Source: Bdellovibrionaceae bacterium UBA2339 (GTDB lineage Bacteria > Bdellovibrionota > Bdellovibrionia > Bdellovibrionales > JAMPXM01). Taken from it: 64,000 nucleotides of DNA. Numbering within the stretch: position 1 is the stretch's first letter; the number at the start of each line of letters is the position of its first letter. The stretch lies in the NCBI GenBank assembly GCA_002344785.1, contig DDUL01000054.1, positions 496-64,495 of the forward strand, read 5' to 3'. Positions 59,906 to 64,000 of the stretch are shown one piece after another. A model generated the notes under the pieces. The model had not been told where the DNA came from and made no database searches. It was given only the letters and a program-made list of their open reading frames with translations. The translations under genes and the position numbers were made by a program.

Positions 59906-60670
59906 ATGAGCGCAAGCCTACGGACCCTCAAGCTCGCGGAGACGGACCTTAGTCGTCGACGCACATCGAATGAAGCGAACACCCGCAGTGCGGCTTCGGC
60001 GGCACCGGTCAAAGAGGCCGACGTGGTGAGCGACTTGGACTTGGTGGCCCAAGTGAAGACGCGAGATCGCCGAGTGGCGGCTCCGGCCTTCGCGGAATTG
60101 GTCCGCCGCCATCAACGCGGTCTGCTTCGTTTGGTGATGCGACTCACGCGCGAGCTGCCCTTAGCGGAGGACATCGTGCAGGAGAGTTTCATTAAGGCTT
60201 ACGAAAAGATCGAGCTCTTTGAGGGCCGAGCGAGCTTCAAGAGCTGGTTGTTCCAGATCGGTTTGAACACGGCGAAGAATCGCTTTCGCGCGCGTTCACC
60301 CGAAGAGTTCACCACGGACTTGCAAGTCGGTGGTGTGGATCCCGGCGCTGAGCGTGAATTGGTGAAAGGCGACATCAGTCGGCGCTTGCGCGCTGAAGTG
60401 GATCGCTTGCCGGAGCGTCAGCGCATCGCGATCAGCCTGCGCGTGTTCGAAGATCTCTCTTTCAAAGAGATCGCGCAGATCATGAATTGCCCCTACGACA
60501 CGGCGAAAGCCAACTACCGTCACGCGCTTTTGAAACTGCGCGAGACGTTTGAGGTGGAAGCCGCCGACGGGGAATTGCAGCAATGGAGTCAGTTGTTTTC
60601 TAAGGACGACGAAACAGGCCTCGCTGGGGACACGCGGGCCGCCCACGAATATATGGAGGTTGAGCAATGA
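59906..60670 (+). CDS. ECF-family RNA polymerase sigma factor
   Basis: 254 aa from the ATG, with GAAGGAG 5 nt upstream. Region 2: FAELVRRHQRGLLRLVMRL ... LAEDIVQESFIKAYEKI; region 4: LPERQRIAISLRVFEDLSFK and EIAQIMNCPYDTAKANYRH (helix-turn-helix). The ~40-residue N-terminal tail is extra. Overlaps the next gene (ATGA), which looks like its anti-sigma factor, so the two are probably autoregulated. Presumed envelope-stress role. Confidence 0.93.
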   Translation: MSASLRTLKLAETDLSRRRTSNEANTRSAASAAPVKEADVVSDLDLVAQVKTRDRRVAAPAFAELVRRHQRGLLRLVMRLTRELPLAEDIVQESFIKAYEKIELFEGRASFKSWLFQIGLNTAKNRFRARSPEEFTTDLQVGGVDPGAERELVKGDISRRLRAEVDRLPERQRIAISLRVFEDLSFKEIAQIMNCPYDTAKANYRHALLKLRETFEVEAADGELQQWSQLFSKDDETGLAGDTRAAHEYMEVEQ

Positions 60671-61293
60671 GTCAGGATCGCAACAAGACGGAAGAGACCG
60701 AAGCTTGGCGTGATTGGCCGAATCGCAAAGGATGGCCGGAGTCAAAGAACGAATCGCAACCGGAGAAGTCCGAGTCCACTGAGGTTCGCGAAAACGAAGC
60801 TCGCGAGGACGATTGGTGGCGAGGCGAGGGCGACGAGAAACTGCAGCGCGAGCTGGAGTGGCTGGAGAAAGAGATCAAAGCTTCAGCTGATGTGGCGCTG
60901 CCCGAAGATGGACACTATTACGATTCGCTCGAAGATAAGATCATGAGCGCGTTGGAACAAAAGCTCGCGGACGATGGTCACAAGAAGGTGCGAGAGAATG
61001 CACTTCGCCCATCGCGTCCCGCGCGCGTTCGCGCCGCACAGGCAATGTTGTTCTCGGCATTTGCATTGATGATGTCGGCGAAGTTTTTGTTGAGCGCCAA
61101 GGACATCGCGATCAGCGGCCAAGATGTGGAGCGCGGCACCGATGTGGTGCAGACAACTCGCGATGCGGCCAAGCAGGTCTTGGTGGCGACGATGATGACG
61201 CATCACCAGCCGGATGACTTGGTGATGGAGATGGCGGCGCGTCGACTGGCTTCACTCGAACTGGATGAGGTGAAAGCTCGACTCGCTCGATAA
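60667..61293 (+). CDS. Putative anti-sigma factor, single-pass membrane protein
   Basis: 208 aa. The cytoplasmic N-terminal ~110 residues are charged (Glu/Lys/Trp-rich) with a helical LQRELEWLEKEIKAS stretch. One membrane helix (AMLFSAFALMMSAKFLLS) is followed by a periplasmic helical part ending in ARRLASLELDEVKARLAR. No zinc-binding HxxxCxxC anti-sigma motif is seen, so the assignment rests on its ATGA overlap with the sigma gene and on topology. Confidence 0.65.
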   Translation: MSQDRNKTEETEAWRDWPNRKGWPESKNESQPEKSESTEVRENEAREDDWWRGEGDEKLQRELEWLEKEIKASADVALPEDGHYYDSLEDKIMSALEQKLADDGHKKVRENALRPSRPARVRAAQAMLFSAFALMMSAKFLLSAKDIAISGQDVERGTDVVQTTRDAAKQVLVATMMTHHQPDDLVMEMAARRLASLELDEVKARLAR

Positions 61294-61333
61294 CTTGAAA
61301 ATCTCAGCAAGACTTTAATCTTTGAATTTGGAG

Positions 61334-61365
61334 AACGAGGGAGAGAAAGGCTTCCTCGTTTTTTC
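61334..61365 (+). terminator. Intrinsic terminator after the sigma/anti-sigma operon
   Basis: Stem AACGAGG (61334-61340) pairs with CCTCGTT (61354-61360) across a 13-nt loop, followed by TTTTCTTT. Ends the sigma operon before the charged periplasmic protein gene. Confidence 0.85.
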
Positions 61366-61434
61366 TTTGTAGGTGCGTCGAGGGCCAGGCCTGTCTCGAT
61401 TGCCGGTCGACCGGCGATTGCCTACACTGATGCC

Positions 61435-62049
61435 ATGAAGCTCACTCCTTGGTTCTTTGCCGGCATAGTGGCACTGGGCCTGACTCAGCTTGGGTTCGTC
61501 GAGGCGGTCTTGGCCGCCACGCCCGATCGTGCAGATCGCAGCGAACGCATGGAACGCGCCGATCGCGCCGATCGCGTGGATCGGGAGCGCAAGCGCTTGG
61601 AAGAATTGTTCATCTGGAAGATGAGCGAGGAGCTTAAACTCAGTGTCGATACCGAGGTCACCTTCGCGGAAGCGCTTCGCGGCTTGAACCGCGAAAAGTC
61701 CGTCGCCCTCACCGAGCTCAATGAAGCCTTGATGGCGCTCGGCGAGGCCACACGTCGGGAAAAGACCGCCGGCGTGGCAAGTTTGTCGCAAGCCATGAGT
61801 CGCTATGAAAAAGCTGTGCGTCGCTACGGCGAAGTTCCGGTGCGAGAAGTGGCGCGGCTCAAGCCCATCTTGGGTGCGGAAGTTTTGGCGCGCTATCTGT
61901 TCGCCAAGTCCCAGGTCACGGAAAAGCTTTTGGCGATCTCGACTTCGGGCGCTACTGCGCCAGACCATCAGGTGGATTCGGCTACGGGTGCGGCGAAGCC
62001 CAGCGAAGGTGTTAGTGATTCTAAAATGAAGCCTCGTTCGAAGAAGTGA
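61435..62049 (+). CDS. Charged periplasmic protein with RADR-type repeats
   Basis: 204 aa. A signal peptide (FFAGIVALGLTQLGFVEAVLA) is followed by a repetitive DRADRSERMERADRADRVDR stretch. Then FIWKMSEELKLSVDTEVTFA and LRGLNREKSVALTELNEALM resemble Spy/CpxP/ZraP-like periplasmic helices of metal-stress or chaperone proteins. It follows the ECF operon after a terminator, so it may be a target of that regulon (inference). Confidence 0.6.
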   Translation: MKLTPWFFAGIVALGLTQLGFVEAVLAATPDRADRSERMERADRADRVDRERKRLEELFIWKMSEELKLSVDTEVTFAEALRGLNREKSVALTELNEALMALGEATRREKTAGVASLSQAMSRYEKAVRRYGEVPVREVARLKPILGAEVLARYLFAKSQVTEKLLAISTSGATAPDHQVDSATGAAKPSEGVSDSKMKPRSKK

Positions 62050-62137
62050 AAAGTTTTGCGCGCATCGTGGACCGAGGAGCGCGTCGGCGCGCTCAATCCA
62101 AGCCGAGATCGCACACTCATTTTTCTCACTCTGAGAA

Positions 62138-62175
62138 AACCTAATTTTTCTTAACTTCGCATCTCAGTTTGAGAT
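62138..62175 (+). repeat. 18-bp element plus hairpin, copy B
   Basis: AACCTAATTTTTCTTAAC, a 5-nt spacer, then the hairpin ATCTCAGTTTGAGAT. The same 18 bases and a similar hairpin sit at 35054-35097 on the other strand. There is no T-run here. Just downstream begins a remnant of an RHS C-terminal tip. Confidence 0.7.
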
Positions 62176-62191
62176 CGCGGTGAATTGTTAA

Positions 62192-62560
62192 GCGTCACAA
62201 TCCCTTTACCGCGGGGGCAGGCGGCGGGGGGGAGGGGACCTAGCGCTTGCGTTGGCATCAGTCATCCAGATGATAAGAGGTTCAACAGCTGGTGTTGGAG
62301 TTGCACTCGAGTCGAGTGCATGTCGACCCAAAACCAAGTCAGCGACCATCTCGCTCGCCGCGCCTCAATCTCCTCCGAGGGGCACTCCTGATCCGTGCGC
62401 TGAACAGTACCAACGTGACAATTTATTCTGTCAGAATCTATTCAAAGGCAGTCACAAACTGATAAACTGCTTCACGCGAATGTCGATTAGACTTGAAGAA
62501 TGTCGATCCGCTGGCGGTCCTCACGGAACACGCACCTCGATCAGCGGATATCCAATCTAA
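62192..62560 (+). pseudogene. Displaced RHS C-terminal tip (orphan)
   Basis: The plus frame is open from 62192 to the stop at 62558-62560 and has no ATG near the front (the first ATG codon is at 62270, a TTG at 62252). Its translation matches the junction and tip of the intact RHS: GGGDLALALASVIQMIRGS against GGGGLALALASVAQMIKNN, then CAEQYQRDNLFC ... CFTRMSIRLEEC against CRKQLKIDEDFC ... CLQRAMVRYAQC. It ends in YPI as the RHS tip ends in YPL. The tip lacks the RHS core, so it is a displaced cassette. It is followed after 13 bases by an immunity-like gene, the same spacing as at the intact locus. Confidence 0.75.
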
Positions 62561-62573
62561 CCGGGAGCAGGAG

Positions 62574-63176
62574 ATGGAGCTCTTTCATAGCTTTTCAGTG
62601 GAAGTTAAGTCCTATGAAACTCGCCCGAACACCTTGATTACAATATCTTTACCGAAAGTCTCACCGAGTCCGGAATGTTTGGTCATATTCAACTTCAATA
62701 CCATGCGAATGGGACCACTGAGAGACATTCAGAGCAACTCCATTTCAACAAGCTTGCATCGTTTGACGTTTATTTCATTTGCCGCAGAGGAAAGTGTTAC
62801 TTCCTTGCCCTTTAGTGACTTTATAAATGTCTACAAATTATCTGATTCGCAGTCTCAGGAAGAATCACGAATTAAGCGAGTCATTTACGTCGAAGTATCG
62901 ACAGACACAGCTCAGAAATCGAGCGTCACACTTTTTCTTGATCCTGACCAAGTCGCCTCTGATCCCTATTTCGAAATCTACCTTCGCAAGATGCCTGATC
63001 TAGAAAACCTTGCCACAATTCATCGGCCAACTGGAGAATCGCACAACTTCGCTCTCTTTCGAATCAATATCTCTAGCAACATAGACTCTGTCGAAGAAAG
63101 GACATTTGCAGAAAAACAACTTTGGAGTCTCTTAACTTATCTGAGCACTGCGTACGTATTACCCCTTAAGTCTTGA
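62574..63176 (+). CDS. Putative immunity protein 1 of the RHS remnant array
   Basis: 200 aa, ATG 62574 with GGGAG 6 nt upstream. No signal peptide or recognised domain. Paralogous to the 63497 gene: MELFHSFSVEVKSYE against MNLFHSYSVEFKTYE, and FNFNT-x3-GP-x-RD-x2-SN against the same pattern. AT-rich, and follows a displaced RHS tip by 13 bases, so an immunity role is inferred. It is a different family from the 27969/35290 pair, although a shared late I(S/P)-x-N-x-D ... LST-x4-L pattern might be remote homology. Confidence 0.6.
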   Translation: MELFHSFSVEVKSYETRPNTLITISLPKVSPSPECLVIFNFNTMRMGPLRDIQSNSISTSLHRLTFISFAAEESVTSLPFSDFINVYKLSDSQSQEESRIKRVIYVEVSTDTAQKSSVTLFLDPDQVASDPYFEIYLRKMPDLENLATIHRPTGESHNFALFRINISSNIDSVEERTFAEKQLWSLLTYLSTAYVLPLKS

Positions 63177-63464
63177 GACCCCCGCTTCGCGGTTCAACTC
63201 CCCAGCCAACACGTTCACGCCAACGGCGCGGTCGTACGGCAGCAAAGTGTGATTCGCCAAGTCTCGCCGATTGCCGGCGCCACCGACTCTTGGTTTCAGT
63301 ATCAGGATCTCTCCACGACTGTGGCGGATGCTTATTCTTGGCAAGAATCAAAATTTGATCTCGCCACACGCACGCTGACCTCGCGAACCGCAGGCGGGCG
63401 ACAAGCCGTGAGCCAACTCGACCATCTTGATCGAGTGATCCGTGACCGGCTCCCCATGAATTAG
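63177..63464 (+). pseudogene. RHS core fragment (about 96 residues)
   Basis: Begins at the base after the stop of immunity-like gene 1 and ends at a TAG. The translation (DPRFAVQLPSQHVHANGAVV ... LDHLDRVIR) matches residues ~566-655 of the intact RHS (30871-31137) at about 67 of 89 positions without gaps. The homology ends at RVIR, and the last residues (DRLPMN) are unrelated. No start codon and no tip are present, so this is a recombination remnant of another RHS gene. GC content is higher than in the flanking immunity-like genes. Confidence 0.85.
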
Positions 63465-63496
63465 AGAGTCACGAACTTAGCAATCGGGAGTTACCC

Positions 63497-64000
63497 ATGA
63501 ACCTGTTCCATAGTTACTCGGTCGAATTCAAAACTTACGAATTAAGTTCTAATACTTTGATCACGCTGAGTACGCCAAACACGACAACCGGACAGAGAGT
63601 GTTGGTCGTTTTCAATTTCAATACGACGTCGAAGGGGCCATGCAGAGATCTTCTCAGTAACTTGATTCTTGAAAATCTTCACCGCTTCAGATTTGCTTCG
63701 TTCTCTGCGGCGCCGGAAGTGGCATCACTTTCGATCGATGACTTCGTAGCCGCATTGGACAAGACCTATGGGCCAGACAAGCCAGAGCTTTATCCGAAAC
63801 GGGTCGTTCTCATTGAAATTTCCCATCAAGATACAAATAAAGACCCTTGCACACTGATCATTGACCCGAAATTCACCTCATCGCATCCAGACTTCGTATC
63901 TGATTTGAAGAGAGTGCCCCCAGGCGACACGATCCCAGTTATTCAAACGCCTCTCGATGAAAGCAGTAAACTCGAATTTTTTAAAATTGTCGTAGCGAAG
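63497..64000 (+). CDS. Putative immunity protein 2 (3' partial)
   Basis: The frame is open from the ATG at 63497 to the right edge (168 codons visible), so it is cut by the window. CGGGAG lies 6 nt upstream. Clear paralogue of the 62574 product (MNLFHSYSVEFKTYE, NTLITLSTP, VFNFNTTSKGPCRD, LENLHRFRFASFSA, RVVLIEISHQD). It follows an RHS core fragment by 33 bases. Presumed orphan immunity gene. Confidence 0.6.
   Translation, partial: MNLFHSYSVEFKTYELSSNTLITLSTPNTTTGQRVLVVFNFNTTSKGPCRDLLSNLILENLHRFRFASFSAAPEVASLSIDDFVAALDKTYGPDKPELYPKRVVLIEISHQDTNKDPCTLIIDPKFTSSHPDFVSDLKRVPPGDTIPVIQTPLDESSKLEFFKIVVAK

Noticed and set aside
62185..62391. Alternate frame across the RHS tip remnant
   Set aside because: Only frame 2 retains similarity to the RHS tip; the other frames are unrelated.
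1..64000. CRISPR arrays, tRNA or rRNA genes, insertion sequence transposases
   Set aside because: None were seen by eye; no regular spaced repeats, no transposase domains. Weak tRNA genes could be missed without a covariance search.

Overview
The window is GC-rich, densely packed bacterial DNA with a two-membrane (diderm) gene content. Several features point to the Bdellovibrionota or a close relative. Three lipoproteins have a signal ending in a YQNC/FQNC-type lipobox (15454-16308, 17993-18703, 20363-20824). A DUF1501 Tat protein clusters with CxxCH proteins. An FHA-GGDEF protein (58464-59435) has the layout of Bdellovibrio DgcB. The lineage is an inference; no rRNA or tRNA was seen.

Left part (0-12.7 kb): mostly housekeeping genes. 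They include a Cys-rich repeat secreted protein cut by the left edge, a GNAT, 6-phosphofructokinase, an MnmD-like tRNA methyltransferase, a YhcC-type radical SAM protein, an L,D-transpeptidase lipoprotein, a patatin, a pilin-like protein, a lone gcvP, a cyclic-nucleotide-binding protein and a DUF4286 protein with a histone-like basic tail.

12.8-24.1 kb: an extracytoplasmic redox region. ApbE (flavin transferase) and a methyltransferase converge at 13.96 kb. A nine-gene minus-strand run from 24.06 down to 15.45 kb then encodes an SH3/barrel protein, DUF3570, TlpA thioredoxin, DUF4266, four secreted proteins (three CxxCH proteins and one plain lipoprotein) and a Tat-exported DUF1501 protein. 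I read it as one cell-envelope electron-transfer or metal-handling system, with ApbE supplying flavin; this is inference.

24.4-36.8 kb: a barrel protein and an extended EpmA precede an accessory island. The island holds an operon of a PKD-repeat protein, a 1385-residue RHS protein and its presumed immunity gene. Next come an orphan paralogue of that immunity gene and a small membrane protein, bracketed by a 69-bp imperfect direct repeat that includes the 3' end of a HU/IHF gene. A second RHS-derived array lies at the right edge (62.2-64.0 kb): a displaced RHS tip, an immunity-like gene, an RHS core fragment, and a second immunity-like gene running off the window. An 18-bp element plus hairpin is shared by the two islands.

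37-50 kb: an envelope-polysaccharide and metabolism block on the minus strand (O-antigen-ligase-like, glycosyltransferase, GT-like protein, MutT, PyrD, glutamate dehydrogenase) diverges from heptose kinase. Two secreted paralogue-like proteins follow, one with fatty-acid-hydroxylase histidine motifs, and then RlmN. 50-62 kb: an exported protein, a lytic transglycosylase, a PfkB kinase, a coiled-coil protein, a metallophosphoesterase, glucose-6-phosphate isomerase, the DgcB-like cyclase, and an ECF sigma/anti-sigma pair followed by a charged periplasmic protein, probably an envelope-stress unit.

The most novel signals are the RHS tip/immunity remnants with junctions exactly at stop codons, the HU-3'-end direct repeat around an orphan immunity gene, the DUF4266/DUF3570/heme/DUF1501/ApbE cluster, and the secreted hydroxylase-like protein.
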